A program made the position numbers and the translations under genes. A model generated the notes under the pieces. The model did no database searches. It was not told where the DNA came from and saw only the letters and a program-made list of their open reading frames with translations. Shown here one piece after another: positions 11,026 to 23,103 of a DNA stretch of 64,000 bases; within the stretch, counting starts at the first letter, position 1; every line of letters starts with the position of its first letter. This DNA is from Pseudovirgaria hyperparasitica (Eukaryota; Ascomycota; Dothideomycetes; Acrospermales; Acrospermaceae): NCBI RefSeq assembly GCF_010093815.1, contig NW_022985575.1:124001-188000 (forward strand), given 5' to 3'.

Positions 11026-13345
11026 ATGAATGCTCTACAAGTGAGCTCTGATACCCGAGCAGACAGCTAACAGAGTATACATCAGCAGGCAGAAGGAGGC
11101 CTCAGGGCACCCTATATCGTCGACGACGACTCTGAGCCCTCGGAGCCAGCAGTGCTTCGAGACGGGCAGGACTACGAGGGGGGTCCTCTGACGGCAGCAA
11201 GTCTGTCGGCGACTCTCTTGTCAATGTCGGGGTACGGGAAGGGTCAAGAGGGAAACTTGGTGTATGGTGAGTATCCAGATGACTACTCCAAGGATGCAGC
11301 ACGTGTGCGTGGGAGAGTCTGACTGACCAGAGTGCCTGCCAGGATATGGCGCCACAAGATCGGAACCAGACCAGAGCTATGCTGTTTTCGCAACGCCTCA
11401 GTTTTCCTCGCCATATTCTGATGCACCTACACGCGCATCCCATGAGCCTTTGCTGGGCTCACAGTTTGAGCCGCGTGATGCTCCCTATCAGCAGCCGTAT
11501 TCCAATATCTTGAGCCCTCTGCCTCAACCGCGCCTGGAGATCACTTCCTTTTCGCCCTCCAAAGCTACTAATGGCCAGAAAATTTACATTCGCCTCAGAT
11601 CCAAATTCGACCTTACAGTACCAACTGTATACCGCTTCTCAGTCATGTACTACCAGAAGCGCTGCGAGGCAGCGCTGTCCAAACTCGACCAGAGTACACC
11701 ATACTTTAATTATGCTCTGGAAGCCGATATCCCACCATTCGATACAACGGGAAGTCTGGAGAGCCAAGTGCCGCTAGTGCTCCACATGGAGGATGAATAT
11801 GGGCAAAGTATCAGTGTTGTCGAAGTCGGGGACTTTACTTACGAGACTATGGATAATTATCCTGTCCACCAGACCAAGGGCAAGAGAAAGCGATCTGGTT
11901 CCGAAGATTCAACCCGATCTCCAGCAAAACGGATATCACAAGCGAATATACGTGGTGGCGGCAGGCTTAACACTTCCACATACTACCCAGCCGTAGGGCA
12001 GTTGCCAGCTTCACCTCCAACACCCAACCTCTCGACTGCACCAATATACTACGAACCATACCGACAGAGGATTTCCAGTTCATCGTATCCACAGATGCCT
12101 GAGCTCACTGCACCAGTCCCGCCTCAGACACGCATACCACATACAGGTTATAGTCCATACATGCCTATTTCACCGCCCGGTCGTGCCACTTCAATAGCCG
12201 GAACGCCTATCGGGAAACCAGTCCTCCCTTCGTCAAGTGATTCCACTGCGCCCACACTGGTACGGACGCCCACGGTGCAGCAGACGACGGCCACTCCGGG
12301 AACAAACTCTCACCCCTTCAATCCTTACCTGTACCCTTCCAAGGCTGTGTTGAAGATCGACGGCGATTTGGACAGGATGGCAGATGATTGGTCACGCGAA
12401 GAGAAAGAGGTGAGGCGGAGATTGGTACAGTTCCGTCGAAGGCAGACTGGAAGCACGATCACAGCAAATTTCAATGCTGTCACACCGGAAGAGCGAACTC
12501 CCCACAGCATATGCATCAGCTGCATATGGTGGGCAGAGAAGCAAGACTGGTTTGTGACGAGCGTCGACACGATCTTCTTACTAGAATCACTCGTGGCAGT
12601 TCGCTTTACGGTCGAGGAGAAAAACCGGATCCGACGTAACCTTGAGGGATTTCGGCCGCTCACCGTGTCGAAAGTGAAGGCTGATAGCGAGGACTTTTTC
12701 AAGATCATTATGGGATTCCCGAATCCGAAGCCCCGCAATATTGAGAAGGACGTCAAAGTATTTCCGTGGAAGATCCTAGCGCACGCGCTCAAGAAAATCA
12801 TTAGCAAATATGTGAGTAACTGTGTTAGAGTCATGGTCTCTCAAGTATCTAACCCAAGGAAACAGTCGGCAAGCTACTCATCCACGGCAGGGCCGATGCC
12901 GCCTTCGACCGTGAGCTACAACAGTGGCAGTATGTCAGAAGCAGGTACCGATACACGCTACACAATATCACCCAGGAACCGGTCGATATCAGGCGCCCCT
13001 ACGCAGTACCAGAACAGCAGCGTGACCTCTCCATCAGCTGGACCAGGGCGACTGTCAGCAGGACCCCAAGGCCAGAGAACGCCTTCAGTCTCGCAGGCAA
13101 GCTGGCATACGGCCCAGCACGCGCCGACGCCGTATACTGATAATCTCTCGTCATATGGGCGTGGAGCCAGCATCGATTACGCAGTCTTCTTGACGGAGCC
13201 TGGACTCCACGACCAATCAGCCCGTACACACCACACATCGCCGCATGGGGGTGTGGAGAAGGTGGGCAGGCAACGAGGCAACGTGGGGAGTCATATGGGT
13301 GACTACAAACTGCCAGGCTACGGTCATCGGACCAGCCAGGGCTAA
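11026..13345 (+). CDS. medA: MedA (medusa)-type developmental regulator
   Basis: Four exons: 11026-11040, 11089-11266, 11343-12811 and 12866-13345, giving 713 residues. The phases close exactly at every junction. The core at about residues 424-555 is the signature of Aspergillus MedA / Magnaporthe Acr1 / Fusarium Ren1: a VTPEERTPHSICISCIWW segment, then FVTSVDTIFLLESLVAVRF, the RRNLEGFRPLTVSK stretch, and NPKPRNIEKDVKVFPWKILA. These nuclear regulators control conidiophore and conidium morphogenesis, adhesion and virulence in other moulds. The flanking regions are long and Ser/Pro/Thr/Gln-rich, with a basic patch (KGKRKRSGSED). The first exon is tiny (MNALQ) and is the least certain part; the first 3' splice site could also be 11085, adding one Gln. 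Intron 3 is in frame and lacks stops, but removing it restores the family-typical ISKYSASYSS junction. Confidence 0.87.
12812..12865 (+). other. Stop-free 54-nt intron inside medA
   Basis: GTGAGT at the 5' side, a CTAAC branch site and an ACAG end, length 54 (a multiple of three), with no in-frame stop. Retention would insert 18 residues immediately after the conserved core instead of truncating the protein. Confidence 0.8.
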
Positions 13346-16300
13346 CAACAAACACTGTGGTGGAAAAGATAGCTGAACATAGCGGGAGAGGGAGGGAGAG
13401 AGAGAGGGTGTGTGTGTATGTGCGTGTGTATATGTGTGTGGATGGAAGGTAAACAAGGTTCGGTGGTGGTTGTGATGATTGTGATGATTGTGATGGGGGC
13501 GTCCATCCATCCATTCATCCACATTCGTCCCAGCTGATCTGATCATGCGACGGACGCGACACCCTTTGCCTGATACGGTTAGCGCACTTCTCAGCCTTGG
13601 CTCATCCACCTCCACCACCCACACAGCCAACACTACTTTACCATTCTCGGCCTCGACATCTGCACGTCTTCACATCGCATCCCTCTCTTTTTCTCTTTCG
13701 GTTTCTACTTCTATTTCTCTATCTCGTTCTCGTTCTCGGTCTATCTCTCTTTCTTTTCCTTTCTCACTCTATGACAAACAGCTGTACCGCAGCTCCTGTA
13801 GTACATGTTGGCAATCCAGCTAGCATTGTTTGCTCGCATCCATGTATCTCCTTAATAGTCACGATTGCTATCTCGCACATGTTTATATGGTTGTATGGTT
13901 CTACAGCGTCGCCGTCTCCTTTGCATGCTGCAGGATGCAGCTAGGCGTACTAATAGGGGGAAAGCATTTATTCGGCGTGCATGGTCTCCTTGTCTTTCTT
14001 TGGGTCCGCAAGGAGTTATCTGAGGATTTGCAACACTTAATGTCTCCTTGACGACATGTTTGTACTATTCTCGTTTGGCTGATAGACTGCGCGTAGATAC
14101 CTTGCATTGGGTCCGGCGCCATGGAATATGTAAGGGGAGCCGTATTATCACGGATATACATGCATTGGGTATGGGGTCATGTAACTGGGCCAGACAGACT
14201 GGCATGCAGTATTTCACAGCTATTTCACTCACGTTTGTTTCGTAGTCTGTCGTATTTACCTGTTTAGAAGTTCCGAGAACGATACCCCAGCATGCTCTAA
14301 TTCAGATGCTACTATTAGTTGTTCCAATGAAGCTGGTTTGACAGTTCTGCACACGCATACATACTTGTACGACTTTCCTGTTCCTGGATGGTGAAACGTT
14401 GCTGCGCCTGGTATAGTCATGCTCTTGTACCAGGTGTTCGATCCTGTACGGGCGGGATAAGGATGGATCCTGTGAGATGTGGTAGACTTGCAGCCACTAA
14501 GGCGTGTAATATGGAGCCGGGCTGGACACTGGCGTTATGTATCTCAATCCTGCTTTATTGATCCTTTGAGGAGCGAACGGGGCATTGCAGTGGCACCTGG
14601 TCATTTGATTTGTAAACCGTCAGGGCACTCACTCTAGGCGTCCGGTCTCGTCCGACGCAGCCTCGTTCGCGATGACAATGTTGGGTCTGCACGCTGACCA
14701 TGGATCTTATCTACACGTGCCTAGCGAGCCCTAGTAGCCATCTCTCACTCTCACCACACAAACGACATGAATCCGTTCATGGCGGTGCTGCGAATGGAAA
14801 TGTCCAGTCGCAATTGTTCCAACCGCACACAGTACACACATCTCCCACACCATGCATGCTTTGAAGCGTCCATCGCTCGCCTACGCCTGACCTGTCGTTT
14901 AAGCATCGAATTGCATCGCAACCACGCCGCGCACCTGGAACGCGGGACTAAAGGTTACTTCTGGCTGACTGTTAGTGTTGGGCGTAAGTTCGCCCATTGA
15001 CGGTGTCCTGTTTACTATGCAGGGTCCCTCCACCCATTCCCCCGCGCGATGCAAGAGGTACATACCCAACGCAGAAGATCGGTACAGTAATAGAGAAGCT
15101 GTGTGTCAACTCTCCAGACGCAAGATTAGACCGTATGCCTAATTGATCCGACGATCGAGGACGTAAACCTCGTCTTCGGGATCCGGCCGCACCACAGGGA
15201 AGAAGAGGGCAGAGGAGGGCGCGCTCGAGAACAGTAAGAGGAACTAGAGAGAGACGATTGACGTTGGAGTACGGCGCACGAGCAAATGGCACGCGTAAGC
15301 GACGGAGCGTGATGTTGTGATATTCCAGAATAGCAATAAAGATGTGGGCCGGCGGCAGCGGTCCGACCACTGCACTTATGATTGGTCACTCTCTTCACAA
15401 CGGCCCCTCCCTGGACCCACTTCAGCCATAGATCCTTCATGGCCCCCCTTCCTGCACATACACACACACATACCCCCCCTCATGCCAACCCCCTACCGCC
15501 TAACATTCTCTTCCCTCTCTCTCGAGAGAGAAAGAGAGTCTCCCCCACGCCTCCATCCCATGCCAGGGTGCCTCAGATCCTTCAAACACGCTGTCAGCAT
15601 TCTGGGACAGATGGAGCGAGGTCACCCAACGTTTGACGGGTTTTGACAAAAGAAGTCGGCTGGATCGGCGCCTCTGTCGGGACTGTATCAAATGATCGAA
15701 AGGAGTCTGTCTTGCGGGAGTAGAATCACTGATACCACTCAGGAATGGAGATATTGCCACAATTGGTGCTCGTTGCGGCCGTGGTGATTCACTGTTTACA
15801 TTACTATGATACCGAAGTCTTCCAGAATCAAATCCTACACAGGATCTAATCCATCTGGTCGCTTGCGCCTCGTTTAGCCAAGTCATCATGCTCGTTGCTC
15901 ATGACTGCTACTCCCTGTACTCCGTCAACCCTACGAGGGCGGCCAAGACATCGATATTGATGACTCATAGAACAACCAGCTTACGTTGCGTGCCTGGGCA
16001 GCCAATCGCCCATACGCAAGACTCGTAGTAGTGATGACAATCTCTTTCAGCCAGGGCAGACCTCCCATCTAGATTCGAATGCCTCAATATCATCCACTGA
16101 AAGAGGCAAATCTGATCGTCTAGGCCATAGAACTAGAGAGGCGTCATCGACAATCGCAATCATAAACCTCAGCGGGTCTCAATCTCCCAGTCTTCAGCAA
16201 TACCGCATGCGCGGGTCAGGCATACACGTCCATACTACTTCTTCTTCATGCATTCCCGGAAATTTTTCACGTTCGGCTCGGACAGTCGCGAGCCGCAGCC

Positions 16301-18050
16301 TCGAGCCAGCCAGCCCATAGATACCTCCCCTCCCTCCCCCTTGCTTGCCTTCCCATCCCTCTTCTCCCTTCATACTAATTAACCGCCCGCCTGTCCGCGC
16401 CGCAACGACAAGACAAGCCTCTCGGGCCCGTGAAGAATTCTCAATCCCCCAGACTTCTGGAGCCAGAACGTGCTTGCTGGAGAAGTGGGGACTCAACGAG
16501 GTTATGACGCCGCAAGCACGCATGCAACCCTCTGTCACGAGCATACACAACACACACGCCCACAAACGCCCACATCCAGCCTGCAAGCTAGATCTAAGGC
16601 AAACAAAAAAACCCGCCAATCTCGCTCTTTCATATCGCCCTGTTGGGCGACTGGAGCAGCCTGTGCGTAGCATGCAATCCTCCCCGTCCCACAGCCCGTT
16701 GCGAACGGCATTCGGACGCAGCATAATAATTTGACAATTCTTCGGCTTTGGCGACTTCTGATAGGTTGTAATGGAGGTGATTATGCAGAGCCTCGACTGC
16801 CACCTATCTGCCGAATGGATGGGTACCGGACCCACCTTTTTTTGTCAACGGGCCTCAGGCATCTATTGGCATACATTTATTCCACTCTCGGATCATTCCA
16901 TTGTTATGAAACACTCGCCAAGCGCCGAAGACTGCCGCGCGTATGTTCATGTATGCGATCGAGGACGCTCACCCCACCTCCGCTGCGAAAAATAAGGCAT
17001 TGCTAGCGACCTGTAATAATGTCAACGAGTCTTGGATGTGAGACCCCCCCTCCTCCCTCCCTTCGAGGCATGGACTATACAGGTTTCCAGAGTCAGCAGC
17101 CTCGCCGTCCAAGTCGCTGGCCGCAAGGCTGACACAGATTTACACTTCGCCGATCTATCAGATAGCGCTCGCTGCCTTGCCAGCGATTCGGGCTATTACC
17201 GCTGAAGGGCTCATCTCATGCAAGCTGCAGTGTGCTCGGCGTCCAACTGACAACTGGTCCCCCCCCCCAGATAGGCGCAATCATCACATAGACGCTGTGT
17301 CTAGAAGGATGTACATGCCCGGAATTGGTAGATGCATCATATCTCACATCCTGAAAGTGGTCCAAGGACCACTCAACATTCCAGACTATTCGCCTCCGCC
17401 ACATCTCTTTGCGGAAGACCGCTAGACGCATTTATCCAGTGCTTGCGGGTGATGCTGTGTTTCACCACTGCGAGAGCGTGCCTACGGTAAGACAGCTATG
17501 AAGCAAGGGAGTTTCTGGGCATGAAATATCACTGCGAGAGCGAATACTTGCTTCCAGAACGTTTCGAGGCGGGCTGTGCAGATCTGGTTGACGATTTGCC
17601 ACCACTTCCGGAAACGTTTCTGGTGGAATAAGACAGTCCATGTCGATGTCCATTCCATATCAGGGATGCTTGTTTGCGGCGTTGGATATGTTTTTTTTTT
17701 TGTTTTCGAAACAGCCGATCGAGGGGCGAGAGTGCGAATGCGACCGAGGCCGGACAATCTCTCGCGTGGTTTCCACGTCTGTAATTATGCCTCTTTGCAG
17801 GGCAGGCAAGTAGGAGGTAATAGAGGACCCGATGTGACGGCATACAGTAAAGTACAAGGCATGAAAGCCCGGCGATCTCGAGATCTTTGATGCCGGGTCT
17901 GAAAGCATAGCCTGATTCAGCATGCTACGTTCTTTGTAGCTTGATCCCAGCAAAACAATCCATCCGGGTCCGGGTCCGGGACATACCAGGCTGTTCAGCT
18001 CCGGCTCTAGGCAATGTTTACTACACCCTTGTCCCTGGCACGTGCAGCAA

Positions 18051-18080
18051 GCAAAGCAAAGCAAAGCAAAGCAAAGCAAA
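18051..18080 (+). repeat. (GCAAA)6 microsatellite
   Basis: Six perfect GCAAA units, preceded by a partial unit (GCAA). A typical strain-variable locus. Confidence 0.95.
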
Positions 18081-19322
18081 CACTGCCGACGACCCGGCTA
18101 CGTATTGATTGCAAATATAGAAATTGAAACCGGCATGTGTATTCGTATTAGTGAACAACATAATTTGATAGAGGTGGGTCATGTGCGCTGTCAATGTCGC
18201 GTCGATTGTGGTTAAAACAGGCAGAATAATTTGCGAGGGCCGACTTCGTTACCCCCTTGCTTGTTGTTGTCATGCTACGTTGTGATGGTATGTGAAGGTC
18301 TCTTGCAAGTCATGGAATGTGGACTGTTTACAGAGATCTTGTAATCGCCTTCTAGATAAAGCCGTGTCTGTGTGAGGAGGCATTGTTGTTGTTACTGCTG
18401 CTGCATATCGCGATAGAGGACCGTTTCATACGACCTTGTTCAACCCGTAGGATGTTTCTATACTTCTTCCTATCTCATTCTCGTATCATGCTCAGGTCCA
18501 ATGTACAACGTGCGGACCTTACATTACCGAATTGCATTTTCTTGTTTCAGCGATTGTGCCTTTGAATGTCAGCATTTCTTCTTTACCAGGTCTATCTGGG
18601 CTCAAGTCAAATTGTACATTCAGGGGATAGAGGGCCTTGACGGTAGGCCGTACCACCGCACTCCCCATATCCCGCACATGTTCTCTGCCAGGCGACCTTG
18701 ATTCTCCCAAGTAGGCAGCCAAAATGTTGCGAATGTGTTCATGCTATTCCTGGTAGTCGCCAGCTCCTTCTGTTAGATTACCTACTCCATCAACTAAGCG
18801 TCGTTCCTGGCTTGCTATTCCGAAAACGCTGTGCTTCTTTGTGTTATCCCGATGCTGCGCCCCTAAACTCTTTCATCTTGCCCTTATCTTCAAGCTCTAC
18901 CTTTTTTTGCGTTGTGGGACAATGGTCATGGCGTGCTTTCTTGTCGGATCGGTTCGAAGCTGATCTCTGGGAGAAAACAGGTCCTTCTTTGATTGTTCAT
19001 TCCATGTCCTATTCAGATAAGCTCTCTTGTGGCGAAATAGAGGTCCTAATTCATCTTAGGAAGACCAGACCTTAGTCTTTTAAGTGCTAGAGTATAACAA
19101 AGAGCGTTGTAAATTCTTGGCCAGGGTGTCTCGGGATGCGTTGTACAACAGGACGAAGGGGCCTGTGGCCAGAATGAAGGACGGCTTTGCTTTGCCGCGC
19201 AGTCTCGAATCTTACCTTATGGTATCTTTCTTCATTCACACCACCGGACTCGGTCTATCCAGCATAGATCAACATGGTCCAACTAAAGTGTGAATCATTC
19301 AATTGGTCGGTAGAGCGGACTA

Positions 19323-19410
19323 TTCAGAGCCTACTTATCATAGTGTCAAACTATGCTACTCATGCCTTCAGAGCCTACTTGTCATGGCATCAAACCCTGC
19401 TATTCATGCC
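19323..19410 (+). repeat. Two 44-bp tandem direct repeats
   Basis: Units at 19323-19366 and 19367-19410 both begin TTCAGAGCCTACTT and end CATGCC. They differ at seven positions, six of them transitions. Confidence 0.8.
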
Positions 19411-19520
19411 TTCGGTTTCCATCATCTATACCGCATAATTCAATACTCTCATGCATCTTTATCCAATAATGATTCGTTTTTCCTTCATGACCTTTCTCCT
19501 TTCGCCTGGATGGGCACCTT

Positions 19521-20309
19521 TTACTGTCCGAATGAAGGTCTCTTCGATCCGTCGTCGCGGCTCTTGCGTGGATCTTGCATCGTTGGTAGTTGGACCATGC
19601 TTTCTGGCACGAAAGGCAGAACATTGGTCGAATTCTTCGCTTTGGGCTCGGGTGGCAAAAGACGACCAGGCCGCGAGGACTTCTGAATGGTCGGTAGAGA
19701 TACCACTGGTTTTGCGTGGCTGGATCTCTCTTGGTGTGATAGCTGACGAGTCTGGCTGTAGTGATGTACTGGAGTGCTTAGCAGGTGAAAAACTAACGCT
19801 CATCATGAATCGAGGCAAGAAAATAGTGCAACCTACCTTTTCACCGCGCGTACTTCCATATTGACTGGTTCCGGACCAGAGTTTGTAAGCATAGCTCCTC
19901 CACTCTGCGTATCGGTGGACACCGACTGAGTCTCGAGCCATTGTTCGAGGGTTTCTTCGTCGTCATCTGGAGGGGTGGGTCCTTGAAAGCCCCTTTGCTG
20001 CTTGCTCATATCCTTTGATGATGAGTCTGCACCTGGCTGTTCGAACGACGAGCGGAACTGCTTGTTCATGGCATATGGTTCAGCATTCTGGCCGACCACA
20101 CCGGTAAGAGGCGCCACGAATAGCCCATTAATAGAGCTCGCAGAGCTTGAGCGTGGAAGCTGGGCACGGTGGAATGGCTGCACATGCTGATCTTCAGGTG
20201 GAACCGGAACACCACCGCTGCTTGAGTCGGAGTCGGAGTACTGCGGCGACGGAAACGATGCCAGCTCAGGGCTACCGTCAGGCTGATGAGAGACTTGGGA
20301 ATCTGACAT
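19521..20309 (-). CDS. Small Ser/Pro-rich, probably disordered protein of unknown function
   Basis: The first exon is solid: ATG at 20309 to 19837, 157 codons, rich in Ser, Pro, Gln and Asp (SDSDSSSGG, PTPPDDDEETLEQWLETQS). It ends at GTAGGT. Two acceptors are plausible. One at 19755 (intron 19756-19836, 81 nt) gives a 235-residue protein ending in a Pro/Lys-rich tail with stop at 19521. The other at 19768 (68-nt intron) gives 260 residues with stop at 19459. I prefer the former because its tail composition (KSSRPGRLLPPEPKAKN) resembles the first exon. Without splicing the frame stops at 19833. I do not recognise the protein; the short acidic WLETQS motif could be a binding helix. There is no signal peptide or membrane segment. 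Confidence 0.55.
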
Positions 20310-21743
20310 CTCTGTGGCTTAAAGGCGTGTTTGGGTCGCTACGTGACTGACGACGAAGATCTGAACAAGTTTGAGCCTAAGGGAAGGTACAAGTCATCGG
20401 GCAGGAGCTTTCGATGCCTATTCTTAAGATTTATCGCCGTAAATACGTAGTTCACTTGGAATGCTATCTGAAATTACGACTACACTCGGGCTGTCACCGA
20501 GTTGCTCATTGTACGCTAAATTTCTACAATCTTGTTCACTCTGTGAGGCGAATTTTCATTTGTCGAATAGGCCCGCGTAGATATTTACCTCTCGTGCTAA
20601 CAGTGGCTTTTCGAATGAAGTGAAACCTACGGTCACTATCGATAGCGCTTGTTGATTCATGGATCTGGGTTCAAGTTACGATGTTGCCCCCGGCTAAGAT
20701 GTTACAGTTACGCTTTGCATACACAAATGACCGGGTGTGCACCCCTGAGGACAATTTTATAGTGTTTGGATACCGTACAGGTTTCGTATAGACCATGGAT
20801 GCTTTTAGTTATGCTTACATGTTCGCAGAGTTCCCGTTGATTTATTTAGCTATCACTGTCTCTTGCGCACAGCTTGTTGATCTAATATAGCTCTTCCAAC
20901 TCGTCATGTCCACATATTCTACTGAAAGAGACCAAAGTATACCATCATTCTCTCAAACGGTATATCTAATTATATCCTTTTCTCGACAGCTCGGACATCC
21001 TCGACCTAAGAGGTTCCCAATCTCTCTTGTTTCTGCCCTTTGTCCAGCAACAGTGCACAGTGTTTTGCGCATGGGTCTCTACTGACTGGAGAATGTATCT
21101 GACACAAGTCTCCTTTTTCGACTCCAACACTATTAAAATGAATGACGGTGCCTTGACTCTCTGCGGCAGAGAGACTGAGGCGTCCTTTGAGCCAGAGATT
21201 ACTAGTAAGCCACGCTACAGCTCATCTACACAATATCGACTTGGCCTAATATGAAACGAAAACGGTTGCTGTCGTCTAACAGAATTCCATTGCTCGGTTC
21301 TTACGCTACGACCGCGATTTCATAGACGGTCTGAACGACGGAACTTATCCACGCGGTACCCCTTCCCGTATTATCGCCAATAGCAGCTAGGAGGAACCGC
21401 ATGTGCCTTGGCAATGGAACAATGATGTATATCATGCGTAGTTACAGGGTTCATCACAGACCAACTGTTGCGTGGTTAGACTTGATGATAGGATACAAAG
21501 GTCTATGACGCTATATAATATGTTGAATTGGGTCTGGCCGAACAGTACGGAGATCATACCTCTAGACTGCAATTAGAGGACATTTTCCCAGGGGTATACA
21601 AGAGGTTAATGTTCATATCTACAGAGTGAAGATATTGCCAGACTCAGGTGTCATGAGTGAATCTGAGACGGCTCTGAATTACGCTTATAAATAAAGGAAC
21701 TCAACGCATCTCCTAAGCAGGGATATAAAGCGAGATCTCATAT
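20310..21743. other. Intergenic region
   Basis: 1.4 kb between two minus-strand genes. It must contain the promoter of the Ser/Pro-rich protein (the pyrimidine-rich DNA lies close to 20310-20400) and the 3' UTR of the F-box gene. No repeat, RNA gene or convincing frame is seen. Confidence 0.4.
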
Positions 21744-22766
21744 TCATCCAGGCTGTCTCATGGGCTTTGCATTGCACGCCCACAATTTACCCCATATTGC
21801 ATTTTGTTTAATCCAATCCTGACAGAGCTCAATAGGACTTTCATCACCATAAAAGGCGGTCCCAACGTCGACACTCATCACGTCGACAAGGTTTTTAGGA
21901 TCCTGCTGCTTCCAAACAGGCTTGAACATGTATGTATGGTCTCTCTCAACATTAACGAAGATGAGTTTTATGGGCCGGTGGGTTCGTGTCAACCAGGCCA
22001 ACTTTGGGTTGCATGAGCCGAGAGAATCAGCTCTGGTAAGAATGACCGTGTCAAGATGCTCCAGACCTGCAAGGCTATCCCAGAATTGTGTGCTTTCAGT
22101 GTCAACATTGTATAGAGCCAGCTTCCTGAGAGCCGACCATGTGCTCCAGATTGGAGGTTCAGACAACGAAGTGTTTAGATCTAGATAGAGTTCGTCTCTG
22201 ACACAGACGAATTCCTCGAGGCTGGAAAGTTGAGCAAACGCATCGTGGAGCACATTGCGGACGCCAAGGTGATCGTCTTCCGGATAAAGTGCCCGGAAGG
22301 GAACGTCTACTACGAGTCTTCGGAGACTGCCGCAACAATGGCACAAGAGCTCTCTAACCCATATCGCGGTTGGGAGGTCGTCGAGATTGAAGTCATCAAA
22401 GGGAGCAAGATATGTTGAAGTAATATTGGAAAGTATGTCTGATCTGGGATTGGGCATTGATTGCAACGAGTTTGAGCGGTGGCGTTCCACAGTTAGTAGT
22501 AGTCGGCGTAGCCGGTCGTTCGAGTCTAGAAAGAGGCAACGGGTGAATAGATACCGGATCGCTGGAGAACATGTCAACTTGGAGGTCGTCGATAACGACA
22601 GAAGTGTTCTCGTGATGGCTGATCCGGGACTCCAAGCTATCCTTTGTTCTCCGGGCTGAGAAACCAAGCAATCGATGATCTGGAGTATCAACTCGGGCGG
22701 TAACCGCGGCGTTTGTTTATGTTGTCTGTAAGTTGCTGAACTGTCCGTTGAACGCAGAGTGGACAT
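21744..22766 (-). CDS. F-box-like protein
   Basis: A single exon of 340 residues. Residues 21-36 (RLPPELILQIIDCLVS) fit the first helix of an F-box, the segment that binds Skp1 in SCF ubiquitin ligases. The rest is made of leucine-rich helical segments with repeated L..L..L spacing (SLEEFVCVRDELYLDL, ALRKLALYNVD, GLEHLDTVILTRADSL) resembling a degenerate leucine-rich-repeat substrate-binding region, as in the many F-box proteins of plant-associated ascomycetes. The ATG at 22766 is the first in-frame methionine; upstream only a GTG precedes it. The substrate cannot be predicted. Confidence 0.72.
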   Translation of the reverse strand: MSTLRSTDSSATYRQHKQTPRLPPELILQIIDCLVSQPGEQRIAWSPGSAITRTLLSLSTTSKLTCSPAIRYLFTRCLFLDSNDRLRRLLLTVERHRSNSLQSMPNPRSDILSNITSTYLAPFDDFNLDDLPTAIWVRELLCHCCGSLRRLVVDVPFRALYPEDDHLGVRNVLHDAFAQLSSLEEFVCVRDELYLDLNTSLSEPPIWSTWSALRKLALYNVDTESTQFWDSLAGLEHLDTVILTRADSLGSCNPKLAWLTRTHRPIKLIFVNVERDHTYMFKPVWKQQDPKNLVDVMSVDVGTAFYGDESPIELCQDWIKQNAIWGKLWACNAKPMRQPG

Positions 22767-23103
22767 TTTCTGCTCGCCGAGATTCACCTTGGATTGTGGG
22801 TAAGCACGGTGATACTATAGAAACAGCCGGAGCAGGGCAGGTATCCGACGGATCCATTGCATCAATCTAGTAGCTTTTTACATAAGCTACCCCACCCGCT
22901 ACCTCCTGAAGGTTACGTAGTTACATTTGAATTCATGGGTAGGGTGTGCAGCGCTACCAGCTATGAGCCGTATCTAGGAAATTCGAATGCAATTGAGTCT
23001 TTGATCTACAGATGTTTTGGCCGATCTCGCGATGCCGCATAATATGAAAACAGAGCGTTCCTACTTATCCTTACAGGCAAAGATGACAAAACAGCATGAT
23101 ACC
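22767..23103. other. Intergenic region
   Basis: The promoter side of the F-box gene and 3' side of the carnitine acetyltransferase gene. Nothing else is recognised. Confidence 0.4.

Larger units (their letters stand above)
13346..19520. other. 6.2 kb gene-poor intergenic region
   Basis: It lies downstream of medA and downstream of the minus-strand gene at 19521. It begins with simple GA and GT tracts (about 13380-13440) and a CT-rich block (about 13680-13780) that probably belong to the medA 3' UTR. The remaining open frames are short, overlap on both strands and show no domains. It contains a pentanucleotide microsatellite and a 44-bp tandem duplication, listed separately. I see no gene or RNA gene that I can support. 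Confidence 0.4.

Noticed and set aside
13376-13780. GA/GT and CT simple tracts as genes or regulatory RNA
   Set aside because: They look like low-complexity 3' UTR and intergenic DNA; the frames in them are mirror images of simple repeats.
16194-16835. 213-codon open frame on the minus strand
   Set aside because: It is overlapped by open frames of similar length on the plus strand (16345-16734, 16470-16670), contains no domain, has many Trp/Cys/Arg residues from GC-rich low-complexity DNA and shows no splice context.
20641-20760. Possible tRNA-like GGTTCAAGTT word
   Set aside because: Only a partial B-box resemblance, with no matching A-box or cloverleaf arms that I could find.
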